DNA from: Gammaproteobacteria bacterium
GTDB lineage: Bacteria; Pseudomonadota; Gammaproteobacteria; GRL18
Direction of reading: 5' to 3'
NCBI GenBank assembly: GCA_024511395.1
Contig: JANELJ010000045.1
Coordinates: 1 to 10,146, forward strand
DNA length: 10,146 nt
Shown: in pieces, positions 1-6,661 of the stretch
How the letters are laid out: each line of letters starts with the position of its first letter
How positions within the stretch are numbered: position 1 is the stretch's first letter
Program-made: the position numbers and the translations under genes
Notes under the pieces: generated by a model
The model's input: only the letters and a program-made list of their open reading frames with translations
What the model was told of the DNA's origin: nothing
Databases searched by the model: none

Positions 1-54
1 TTTTTGATAATGTGCTACTTTTCATTTGAAGCCTTTTTGTTGATGAATAATTGC

Positions 55-118
55 CTGAATAACAACTATTTGATCATCAAATTGGCTTCATTTCAATTCC
101 TAAAGATCATACCTATGA
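55..118 (-). repeat. 64-bp dispersed repeat, left copy
   Basis: This segment is the reverse complement of 9966-10029 with 62 of 64 positions identical; the differences are at 67 and 97. Similarity stops sharply at both ends, so it looks like a discrete short element rather than a gene fragment. It contains an exact odd palindrome at 68-82, ATTTGAT-C-ATCAAAT. Read on the minus strand it follows the Smr-domain gene directly and supplies that gene's last codon and TAG stop (113-115). I see no target-site duplication and no open transposase. It may be a MITE-like element, an IS-end remnant or a 3'-UTR repeat; the class is not known from this sequence. Confidence 0.9.
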
Positions 119-655
119 ATCTTTTCTGATTAAAATATAAACGGCCCCGGTTCCCCCGTCTCTGGGCTGGGCAGATGAAAAAGCAAGCACATCGGGGTGC
201 TGTCTCAGCCAGATGTTGACCTTGTTTTTTAATACCGGCTGTTCAGAATTGGCTCGATAGCCTTTGCCGTGCACCAGCAGGACACAACGCATCTGCCGCT
301 GCCGGGCAAACTGAATAAAGGCCTGCAGATCGTCCCGGGCATCATCACTGGTTAAACCGTGCAGATCATGGTGCTCTTCAATGGCCAGTTTGCCCTGGCG
401 AAGTTGTTTCTGAAGTTTCAACTGCACACCGGAGCGGGCAAAAAAGATAAATTCTTCACCGGTAACATTAGCCGTTTCCCAGTCATCAGACAGCACACTG
501 TTCTGCTTGAGTTCGGAATAATCATTTTTGTCCCGGAATGGACGGGTATTACGATTATGTGCATAGAGGTCAATACGATCATTTTTGAGCGGTTTTATCC
601 CTTTTATTGCCTCCTGAAAACTGAAATCTTCATCATCTGAGTGTTTTTTACTCAT
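113..655 (-). CDS. Smr-domain protein (SmrA/SmrB-like putative endonuclease)
   Basis: This is a 180-residue protein with a C-terminal Smr (small MutS-related) domain at about residues 95-177. The family hallmarks are present: DLHGLT at 97-102, HGKG at 129-132, and GGTGA at 167-171. The first 90 or so residues are charged and probably a flexible arm, as in the stand-alone Smr proteins of Gammaproteobacteria, which are about 180-190 residues long. Smr domains are known nucleases; SmrB of E. coli cleaves mRNA at collided ribosomes, while other members act on DNA. I cannot decide between SmrA and SmrB types. The gene is divergent from surE. Upstream of the ATG there is only a weak Shine-Dalgarno-like CAGG. 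The stop codon and last serine codon lie inside the 64-bp repeat, so the original C-terminus may have been slightly altered. Confidence 0.9.
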   Translation of the reverse strand: MSKKHSDDEDFSFQEAIKGIKPLKNDRIDLYAHNRNTRPFRDKNDYSELKQNSVLSDDWETANVTGEEFIFFARSGVQLKLQKQLRQGKLAIEEHHDLHGLTSDDARDDLQAFIQFARQRQMRCVLLVHGKGYRANSEQPVLKNKVNIWLRQHPDVLAFSSAQPRDGGTGAVYILIRKDS

Positions 656-794
656 AAATTCGTAAAATACCTGAAAAATAGCATGTAAATGTATGAAAAA
701 AAGTCTGTTTTTAAGTATTATCCTACAGTATTTAGGATTATCTCATGTGGTTTGAGCAAAATAAAATAATTATCGACACAATGTATACAACTCT
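656..794. promoter_or_regulatory. Divergent intergenic region between smr-type gene and surE
   Basis: This AT-rich spacer must carry the promoters for both the minus-strand Smr gene and the plus-strand surE series. An imperfect inverted repeat, ATCCTA (720-725) and TAGGAT (733-738) with a 7-base spacer, could be an operator, but its arms are short. I find no sigma-70 pair with a good -35, -10 and spacing. There is no Shine-Dalgarno sequence just before the surE ATG, so surE may be translated from a very short leader. The regulatory role is inferred from position. Confidence 0.3.
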
Positions 795-1628
795 ATGCAT
801 ATTCTTGTAAGTAATGATGACGGTTACCTGGCTGAGGGGCTGAACTGCCTGGTGGAACACCTACAGAAAATTGCCAGGGTGACGGTGGTTGCCCCTCAGT
901 TTGATCGCAGTGGTGCCAGTAATTCACTGACTCTGGACAGACCCTTATTACCGGAGCAGGCTGCAAATGGTTTTATAGCCATAAACGGTACTCCGACAGA
1001 TTGTGTGCACATCGCTATTACGGCTTTATTGCGAGATGATCCCCCGGACATAATTGTTTCTGGAATAAACTGTGGACCAAACCTGGGTGATGATATTCTC
1101 TATTCCGGTACAGTTGCGGCTGCAACCGAAGGGCGCTTCCTAGGTCTGCCGGCTATTGCGGTTTCACTGGGTAGTTTCGAGGGCAATTATTTTTCTACCG
1201 CTGCCCAGGTAGTGGTAGACATTATCAGGAAACTGGAACAGGAACCTCTGGATTCGGATACTATTTTAAATATTAATGTCCCGGATATTGAATATTCACA
1301 ACTGGAAGCATTTCAGGCCACTCGCTTGGGCAAACGGCATAAGGCTGAACCGGCGGTGGAAGCTGTCGATCCCCGTAACCGGAAAGTGTACTGGCTGGGG
1401 CCGGTTGGTGATGAAGCCGATGCCGGGCCGAGGACAGATTTTTATGCACTCAATAATAACAGGGTATCCATTACTCCCATCAAAATTGATCTGACCAATT
1501 ATGAGCTGTTAAATTCTGTTGAACACTGGCTGGAAACCTTAAATGATATGAAAACAGATAATAACAATAATGGTACTTTTAAAAATAACCCTATCGACAG
1601 AAAAAAAGGACAGGATAAAGCGCAATGA
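795..1628 (+). CDS. surE: 5'/3'-nucleotidase SurE
   Basis: SurE is a divalent-metal-dependent phosphatase that removes phosphate from 5' and 3' nucleoside monophosphates and is a survival factor in many bacteria. The N-terminus carries the metal-binding SNDDGY motif with D8 and D9. RSGASNSLT supplies S39, and SGINCGPNLGDDILYSGT supplies the conserved N92. The start at 795 places the motif as usual at the extreme N-terminus, although no Shine-Dalgarno sequence is visible. The family is normally about 250 residues; this one has 277. The extra roughly 25 residues after the HWLE helix are rich in Asn, Lys and Asp and look disordered. The stop overlaps the pcm start (ATGA at 1625-1628), indicating translational coupling with pcm, the classical surE-pcm pairing. 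Confidence 0.96.
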   Translation: MHILVSNDDGYLAEGLNCLVEHLQKIARVTVVAPQFDRSGASNSLTLDRPLLPEQAANGFIAINGTPTDCVHIAITALLRDDPPDIIVSGINCGPNLGDDILYSGTVAAATEGRFLGLPAIAVSLGSFEGNYFSTAAQVVVDIIRKLEQEPLDSDTILNINVPDIEYSQLEAFQATRLGKRHKAEPAVEAVDPRNRKVYWLGPVGDEADAGPRTDFYALNNNRVSITPIKIDLTNYELLNSVEHWLETLNDMKTDNNNNGTFKNNPIDRKKGQDKAQ

Positions 1629-2287
1629 GTCTATCCATTCATGGTGTAGGGATGACATCACAACGTACTAGGGACAGATTAATTGATATTTTAAGACAGC
1701 AGAATATTAAAAATGAAACCGTTCTAAGCGTCATTTCAGAAATGCCCAGACACCTTTTTGTTGATGAGGCACTGGCCAGCCGGGCTTATGAAAATATCTC
1801 ACTGCCTATTGGACATGGCCAGACGATTTCCCAGCCCTATATGGTGGCTAAGATGACTGAGCTGCTTCTAGAAGGCGGCAATATTAACCGGGTACTGGAA
1901 GTGGGAACCGGTTCAGGCTACCAGACGGCTATTTTATCCAGACTGGTCAGACAGGTATTCAGTGTGGAACGGATCAAACCCCTGCTTGATAATGCTAGGG
2001 ACAAGTTTCGTCAGTTCAGATTAAATAATGTGCTGACCCGTTATAGTGATGGCGGCTGGGGCTGGCCTGAAAAAGCACCTTTTGATGCCATCATTGTCAC
2101 GGCTGCACCTGAAGAACTGCCTATGACTCTGCTGGAACAGTTAGTGGATGGTGGCAAGCTGATTATCCCCATGGGAAGGAAAGGAGAACAGGAATTGTTG
2201 TTTTTTAGAAGGCTTGGTAATAAGTTTCATAAAAAAACAATAGAAAAAGTAAGTTTCGTGCCTCTACTCAAGGGTAAAAGTGGGTAA
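1625..2287 (+). CDS. pcm: Protein-L-isoaspartate O-methyltransferase
   Basis: Pcm transfers methyl from S-adenosylmethionine to isoaspartyl residues in aged proteins, starting their repair; it is cytoplasmic. The class I methyltransferase motif LEVGTGSGYQTAILS is at about residues 91-105, preceded by the family-specific HGQTISQPYMVA segment (64-75), which binds substrate. The later VTAAPEELP and GGKLIIPMG segments are also typical. At 220 residues it is close to the usual 208-225. The ATG at 1625 overlaps the surE stop, which favours this start over an internal methionine at 1652. The neighbours surE and nlpD/rpoS match the standard gammaproteobacterial stationary-phase survival locus. I see no lesions. 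Confidence 0.96.
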   Translation: MSLSIHGVGMTSQRTRDRLIDILRQQNIKNETVLSVISEMPRHLFVDEALASRAYENISLPIGHGQTISQPYMVAKMTELLLEGGNINRVLEVGTGSGYQTAILSRLVRQVFSVERIKPLLDNARDKFRQFRLNNVLTRYSDGGWGWPEKAPFDAIIVTAAPEELPMTLLEQLVDGGKLIIPMGRKGEQELLFFRRLGNKFHKKTIEKVSFVPLLKGKSG

Positions 2288-2334
2288 ATCTATATTTTTA
2301 TTAACTCAGGTATTAATTCAGGGTATTGCTATTA

Positions 2335-2907
2335 ATGAAGTTTTTTTCCAGGCTATATGACAAGGTTATGCAGTGGTCAAAGCATCCTCATGCGGAACGA
2401 TATCTAGCGGGGTTAAGCTTTGCAGAGTCGTCTTTTTTTCCTATACCCCCGGATGTAATGCTGGCTCCAATGGCTCTGTCCAGAACGGACAGAGCTATAC
2501 GTTATGCCCTGATAACCACTGTGGCATCGGTTGCCGGCGGTATGTTGGGGTATGCAATAGGTTTCTGGTTTTTTGATGTAATTCAAGCGTTTATAGCTGA
2601 CGGTGGGCGATGGGAACAGCACTATTTAACCACTAAGGAATGGTTTGATAAGTGGGGCTTCTGGGCCATATTTATTGCCGGTTTTTCTCCTATACCCTAT
2701 AAGGTCTTTACCATTACAGCGGGTATTATGGGGATGCTGTTTTTACCTTTTGTTATTGCTTCTGCTATAGGCAGAGGGTCACGTTTCTTTCTGGTTGCCG
2801 GATTAATGAAATGGGGTGGCAAGGAGATGGAGCAGAAGTTAAAGCATTACATTGACTTTTTGGGTTGGTTCGTTGTGTTTGTTGGGGTAATTGCTTATAT
2901 TATTTAA
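2335..2907 (+). CDS. yqaA: YqaA family inner-membrane protein (DedA/SNARE-associated superfamily)
   Basis: This 190-residue integral membrane protein belongs to the YqaA branch of the DedA/VTT superfamily. Visible markers are the early SFFPIPPDVMLAPM segment, a glycine-rich helix around 60-80, GFSPIPYKVFTITAG near 120-134, and a GRGSRFF motif that corresponds to the conserved arginine region of DedA proteins. Four to five hydrophobic segments can be seen, the last reaching the C-terminus. DedA relatives are linked to membrane homeostasis and lipid-carrier flipping; the exact role of YqaA is not established. I chose the ATG at 2335 over an in-frame TTG at 2326 because AGGG lies about 15 bases upstream and the family usually starts with a short MKxF-type leader. 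A yqaA gene between pcm and nlpD is seen in several Gammaproteobacteria. Confidence 0.88.
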   Translation: MKFFSRLYDKVMQWSKHPHAERYLAGLSFAESSFFPIPPDVMLAPMALSRTDRAIRYALITTVASVAGGMLGYAIGFWFFDVIQAFIADGGRWEQHYLTTKEWFDKWGFWAIFIAGFSPIPYKVFTITAGIMGMLFLPFVIASAIGRGSRFFLVAGLMKWGGKEMEQKLKHYIDFLGWFVVFVGVIAYII

Positions 2908-2923
2908 AAAATATAAGTGTAAC

Positions 2924-3001
2924 ATGAAAGAAAATGATGCAAAACCTGTCTTGCTCCTGTACTTGCTACTGTTCCTGTATAAGTTACTGGATTATCATTG
3001 A
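2924..3001 (+). CDS. Possible 25-residue membrane peptide upstream of nlpD
   Basis: A short ATG-to-TGA frame encodes 25 residues: a charged start (MKENDAK), then a leucine-rich hydrophobic run of about 13 residues (PVLLLYLLLFLY), then KLLDYH. That is the shape of a single-span small membrane protein. Its TGA (2999-3001) lies two bases before an in-frame ATG of the nlpD frame (3004), so it might act as a coupled leader. The ribosome-binding site is weak (AAGTG). The underlying DNA has an imperfect CCTGTA-type duplication of about 18 bases, which could by itself create the Leu/Tyr-rich peptide. I do not recognise a family, and chance is a real possibility. Confidence 0.25.
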   Translation: MKENDAKPVLLLYLLLFLYKLLDYH

Positions 3002-3087
3002 CAATGAATAGTCCTATAAATCTCGGACTTTTGTTGAAAATCCAGGAGACAGAATACCGGCAAATCATATTAAAACAGTTACCCGGG

Positions 3088-4050
3088 ATGGGACGTCTGA
3101 ATGGTTTTACGGGTTTTTTATTAATAACTCTGACCGCTTTTTTTTTAACGGTTTTTTTGTCGTCCTGTACATCGACTTATGCACCGGTTGAACAGCGAGG
3201 TTCAAAATATAGCAGTAAGAATTACCACAATGGCCCTTTACCGTATTATTATACGGTCAGAAAAGGAGATACCTTATATTCAACAGCCTGGAAATATGGG
3301 CTGGATTATAAACAGATTGCCTATAACAATCATATTAAATCACCTTATCGAATATATTCGGGCCAGAAACTTCGCATACGGCCAGCTTATTCAGGGCATA
3401 CAGCTTCAAGTTACAAAAAAACAGCCCGGACTTCATCATCCGGTAGTTCAAAAAAATATGTCTCTAAAGGTAGTACAAAAAGTAGCTCAAAAACTAAAGT
3501 TTCAGGCAGTTCGGGACGCCATAATAGTAGCAGTAAATATAAACAGAAGTCTTCCAGCAAAAAAACAATAACGAGTACTAAAACTCGAAGCAGTAAAAAA
3601 AATACGGGCAGCCGTGTAAAACGTGGTAGCACGACAAAAGCGGTTAGTAAAAATAAAACCGCAGCGTTTAAGGGAAATAGACGCTTAAAGTGGATATGGC
3701 CAGTAAAAGGAAAAATTATTCAGCGCTATTCACCAGGAAGTGGTAAGAAGGGCATTGATATTAGTGCTCCCAAGGGAACCCTGATCAAGTCTGCAGAAGC
3801 TGGAAAAGTGGTATACAGCGGACAGGGTTTAGTCGGATATGGCCGGCTTGTTATTATTAAACATAATGATACCTATTTGAGTGCATATGCCCATAACCAG
3901 CAATTACTGGTTAATGAGGGTCAGTTAGTTAAAAAAGGGCAGAATATTGCCCATCTGGGACGTTCGGGAACCAATCGGTACAAGCTGCATTTTGAAATTC
4001 GAAAAAATGGCAAGCCTGTCAATCCGATCAGTTATCTGCCAAACCATTAA
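3088..4050 (+). CDS. nlpD: NlpD-type murein hydrolase activator lipoprotein
   Basis: NlpD is an envelope lipoprotein that activates the amidase AmiC during septal peptidoglycan splitting. Numbered from the ATG at 3088 (320 residues), it has a lipoprotein signal with lipobox LSSC (Cys27), a LysM peptidoglycan-binding domain at about 54-98, a long Ser/Lys/Thr-rich basic linker at about 103-193, and a C-terminal LytM/M23 domain at about 200-318. The LytM domain is degenerate as expected for an activator: Lys220 and Lys299 replace two metal-ligand histidines, while Asp224, His269 and His301 remain. The frame is open further upstream, to an ATG at 3004 and a TTG at 2998. I prefer 3088 because it gives a normal-length signal peptide, but no start has a good Shine-Dalgarno sequence. 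rpoS follows 14 bases downstream. Confidence 0.93.
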   Translation: MGRLNGFTGFLLITLTAFFLTVFLSSCTSTYAPVEQRGSKYSSKNYHNGPLPYYYTVRKGDTLYSTAWKYGLDYKQIAYNNHIKSPYRIYSGQKLRIRPAYSGHTASSYKKTARTSSSGSSKKYVSKGSTKSSSKTKVSGSSGRHNSSSKYKQKSSSKKTITSTKTRSSKKNTGSRVKRGSTTKAVSKNKTAAFKGNRRLKWIWPVKGKIIQRYSPGSGKKGIDISAPKGTLIKSAEAGKVVYSGQGLVGYGRLVIIKHNDTYLSAYAHNQQLLVNEGQLVKKGQNIAHLGRSGTNRYKLHFEIRKNGKPVNPISYLPNH

Positions 4051-4064
4051 TAAGGGGTGATTTA

Positions 4065-5138
4065 ATGGAATCTAAAGATCATGGTCTGAAGACAATGACT
4101 ACATTGTCTTCAGATACTTTGATCGAAGTGCTTGATACTGAGGATAATGACTTGGCTGTGCAGGCAACTAATATAACGGTTGATACCGATGCTTTTAATA
4201 CTACGGACACTGCTTCCAGTTCTGTTTCAAAAGCGGCTGTAAAACCTAAAGCAAAAAAAAGAAAAGTGATTGCTGACAAAGAAACTTCCGGGCGTTCCCT
4301 GTCCAGAGGTGATATGGATGCAACACGCCTTTATCTGAATGAAATTGGCTTTGCTTCACTTCTTACTGCGGAAGAAGAAGTGAAATACGCCAGAATGGCT
4401 TAAAAGGGTATAGAAGAAGGCCGTAAGCGCATGATTGAATGTAATCTGCGCCTGGTGGTTTTAAAATTGCCCGACGCTATCTCAATCGAGGCCTGCCCTT
4501 ACTGGACTTAATTGAAGAAGGTAATCTGGGTTTAATCCGTGCAGTGGAAAAATTTGATCCCGAGCGGGGTTTTCGTTTTTCTACTTATGCCACCTAGTGG
4601 ATCCGTCAGACCATAGAACGTGGGCTGATGAACCAGACCCGTACTATTCGTCTGCCTATCCACGTAGTTAAAGAAATCAATATTTACCTGCAGGCTGCCC
4701 GGGAACTGACCCAGAAGCTGGATCATGAGCCTACTCCGGAAGAAATTGCCGAGGCGCTGGACAAGCCGGTTGAAGATGTTCAACCTGAATGAACGTATTT
4801 CTTCTATTGATGTACCTATGGGAACCGATGCGGATCGACCCTTACTGGATGCAATTCCTGATACTATTAATCCTGAGCCTTTTGCTTTCCTGCGCGATGA
4901 AAATATGCGTGACAATCTGGATAAGTGGATGCTTCAGCTTAATGATAAGCAGAGAGAAGTGGTGGAGCGTCGCTTTGGCCTGCATGGTTACGACACAGCG
5001 ACCCTGGAAGAAGTGGGTAATGAGATTGGTGTAACCCGTGAACGTGTCCGCCAGATCCAGCTGGAAGCCCTGAAACGACTTCGGGAAATTCTGGAAAAAG
5101 ACGGTTATACCAGCGAAAATCTTCTGCATCATGATTAA
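4065..5138 (+). pseudogene. rpoS: Broken rpoS (stationary-phase sigma factor RpoS)
   Basis: The intact protein would be the sigma-38 subunit that redirects RNA polymerase in stationary phase and stress. The start is clear: AAGGGGTGA (4052-4060) precedes ATG 4065. Region 1.2 (DMDATRLYLNEIGF) is intact, but codon 113 is TAA (4401-4403) where relatives have Gln or Leu. The frame then continues to NLRLVV, where two extra T bases (4461-4462) shift it; [10 protein letters not shown] resumes at 4463. A TAG (4595-4597) replaces the first Trp of the ATWWIRQ motif in region 2. After KPVEDV (to 4780) roughly 8-11 bases appear missing, and [13 protein letters not shown] resumes in another frame. Region 4, including the helix-turn-helix TRERVRQIQLEALKRLREIL, is intact to the stop at 5138. 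Four lesions plus odd substitutions (MIECN, RGLPLL) argue against a single assembly error. No full-length sigma factor can be made. Confidence 0.93.
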
Positions 5139-5180
5139 CAATTAGAGTTCTATTCTGAAATTCGGGTATCTGCCCGTACT

Positions 5181-5214
5181 AAAAAAGCACATCAACAATG
5201 ATGTGCTTTTTTTT
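5181..5214 (+). terminator. Intrinsic terminator after rpoS
   Basis: The perfect inverted repeat AAAAAAGCACATCA / TGATGTGCTTTTTT has a 4-base loop (ACAA) and ends in a run of eight T. It lies 42 bases after the rpoS stop. The flanking A-run means it could also work on the opposite strand. It separates the surE-rpoS series from the next series and is intact even though rpoS is broken. A smaller CGGG/CCCG hairpin sits just upstream (5163-5176). Confidence 0.92.
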
Positions 5215-5274
5215 GGCTTAAAGTTTGCATTATTCAAACTACAATGAATTATTTGCACAGAAATGAGTTGAATT

Positions 5275-5820
5275 ATGGAACTACAGTCTCTTCAAACCTA
5301 TATTTCTCAAATTTCCCGTTCACTGACTGAAAAGCCGGCGCAAAAAGATGAACCATTCTGGGGAAAGGACGGCTTTGATTTTGCCGATATTCTGGATATT
5401 ATCAATCCCCTGCAGTATTTACCGATTATTTCCAAATTCTATCGCCAACAGACGGATGATGAAGCCAGTGAAGGTTCCAGATTGCTTGGTGGGGTGGTTT
5501 TTGGAGGCTTAATAGGGGGAATTGGCGGCGCTCTCAGTGCACTGACCAATTCGGTTGTAAGACATGAAACACAGCAGGATCTGGGGGATTATTTAATTGC
5601 TGAAATAATCCACAGCCATGTTAATAGTAATAATGTTAATAAAGGTGAAGAGCTGGCAACAATAAACAGACCGGACGGCTTGCAGTTTGAGGAAAATCCT
5701 TTTTTTGCTCAGCTGCTGGAACTGGAACAGGGCAGCCAGAAATATCTGGAATATACACCGGAAACTGAACTGGCAAGACAGCAGAAAATTCAAAGAATTA
5801 CACAATGGGGTAAGGTTTAA
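5275..5820 (+). CDS. Conserved-looking protein of unknown function with glycine-rich membrane segment
   Basis: This 181-residue protein belongs to no named family I can assign. Residues 37-57 (ADILDIINPLQYLPIISKFYR) look like a conserved block; similar INPLQ...P...YR segments occur in proteobacterial proteins of unknown function. Residues 70-95 form a glycine-rich hydrophobic stretch with small-residue spacing (LGGVVFGGLIGGIGGAL) that could insert in a membrane or pack as a glycine zipper. The C-terminal 85 residues are acidic and polar, with many Glu and Gln. There is no signal peptide. The promoter must lie in the 60 bases after the rpoS terminator, where a TACAAT (5240-5245) is a possible -10 without a good -35. 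The gene precedes the broken PilZ gene by 33 bases, so the two were probably co-transcribed. The frame is intact and codon use matches its neighbours. Confidence 0.8.
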   Translation: MELQSLQTYISQISRSLTEKPAQKDEPFWGKDGFDFADILDIINPLQYLPIISKFYRQQTDDEASEGSRLLGGVVFGGLIGGIGGALSALTNSVVRHETQQDLGDYLIAEIIHSHVNSNNVNKGEELATINRPDGLQFEENPFFAQLLELEQGSQKYLEYTPETELARQQKIQRITQWGKV

Positions 5821-5853
5821 CGGCAATATATTGCCGCAAGGCAGGTAATAAAA

Positions 5854-6641
5854 ATGGCTTTATTTGATTTTTTAAATTTAAAACTGTTTCATAAGGATCG
5901 CGCTACTGAAAGCCTGGAAAAACTGCTCCGGGAAGAGTTTATCTATCAGCTTAAGGATAAGAATAGCCTGACTATTTTTTCCTCTGATGGTGTACCCGTA
6001 TTAACCCGGGCTGTAACTCTTGATAAGAAACGCGGCAGCCTGATTGTAGCGGAACAGTCACCGGATGGTATTTTAATTCTGGAACGCAATGATCCCGTTT
6101 TTGTGGAATCTCAAGCTAATAAAGAACATGAAGTGTATTCTTTTCACTCCAGAGTTAGTAATATTATTCTGGATGACGGTGATATCCTTTATGAAATACA
6201 GATCCCGGCCCGTATTGAAAAAGGTCAGCGCCGTAAAGGCTTTCGGGTCAGCATTGATTCCCCATCCATGGTGACTATCCGTGATTCGGTGTACCAGGGA
6301 TAGGTCAGCAACCTGTCCACTAATGGTATATTATTTACCGTAGAAGGTTACTGGCCGCAACCTGTGGATGAAAATCCGCTGGTTCCCTGTCATATAGATA
6401 TGGGGTTCCTGCAGCTGGACTGTCATGTGGATGTCCGCTATATCCATTTTGAGCCTTATCCTGCACGATGCACTTTTATTGGCGGTGAGATAAAACACCT
6501 TAATCCCAGGCAGCAGTACCAGCTGGACAATTACCTCCATGCCTAGGAGCGTATCTCTCAGCGTCAGAAAGCCGAGCTAAAATACTCTATGATTTGAGCC
6601 GTGATTGTAATATACTCAAAAGCTTTATTGCTGATTTATAG
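5854..6641 (+). pseudogene. Broken YcgR-like PilZ-domain protein (c-di-GMP receptor)
   Basis: The reading frame shows an N-terminal YcgR-type domain (about residues 20-120) followed by a PilZ domain. YcgR proteins bind c-di-GMP and slow the flagellar motor. Both PilZ binding motifs are visible: RRKGFR at 126-131 (RxxxR) and NLSTNG at 153-158 (NxSxxG). Codon 150, between them, is TAG (6301-6303). The frame stays open to a second TAG (6544-6546), continues ERISQRQKAELK, and then seems to lose one base in an A-run near 6580-6583. The next frame reads LYDLSRDCNILKSFIADL to a TAG at 6639-6641, 20 bases before the next gene. The reconstructed length of about 262 residues fits the family. Both in-frame TAGs could come from CAG (Gln) by one transition. 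The first 149 residues may still be made but lack the second motif. Confidence 0.85.
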
Positions 6642-6661
6642 AGTTTAGGGAAAGTTTACAA

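Noticed and set aside
1..129. Plus-strand frame open from the window edge through the left repeat to a TGA at 127-129
   Set aside because: The predicted peptide is an AT-rich mix of Leu, Phe, Ile and Asn without recognisable pattern, and half of it is the repeat read across. I do not treat it as coding.
3411..3632. Minus-strand 73-residue Leu/Phe-rich frame opposite the NlpD linker
   Set aside because: It is the antisense of the Ser/Lys-rich linker codons, which automatically gives Leu/Phe-rich peptides. The sense strand is clearly coding.
4725..5138. A separate 137-residue gene starting at ATG 4725 and encoding sigma-factor region 4
   Set aside because: Its first 18 or so residues are RpoS coding sequence read in the wrong frame. 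The recognisable part only begins at about 4782, after the deletion, so it is the 3' part of the broken rpoS rather than an independent gene.
6364..6546. A stand-alone 60-residue gene beginning MDENPLVPCHID
   Set aside because: It lies in the same frame as the PilZ domain downstream of the TAG at 6301 and is the C-terminal half of that domain. No ribosome-binding site marks a new start.
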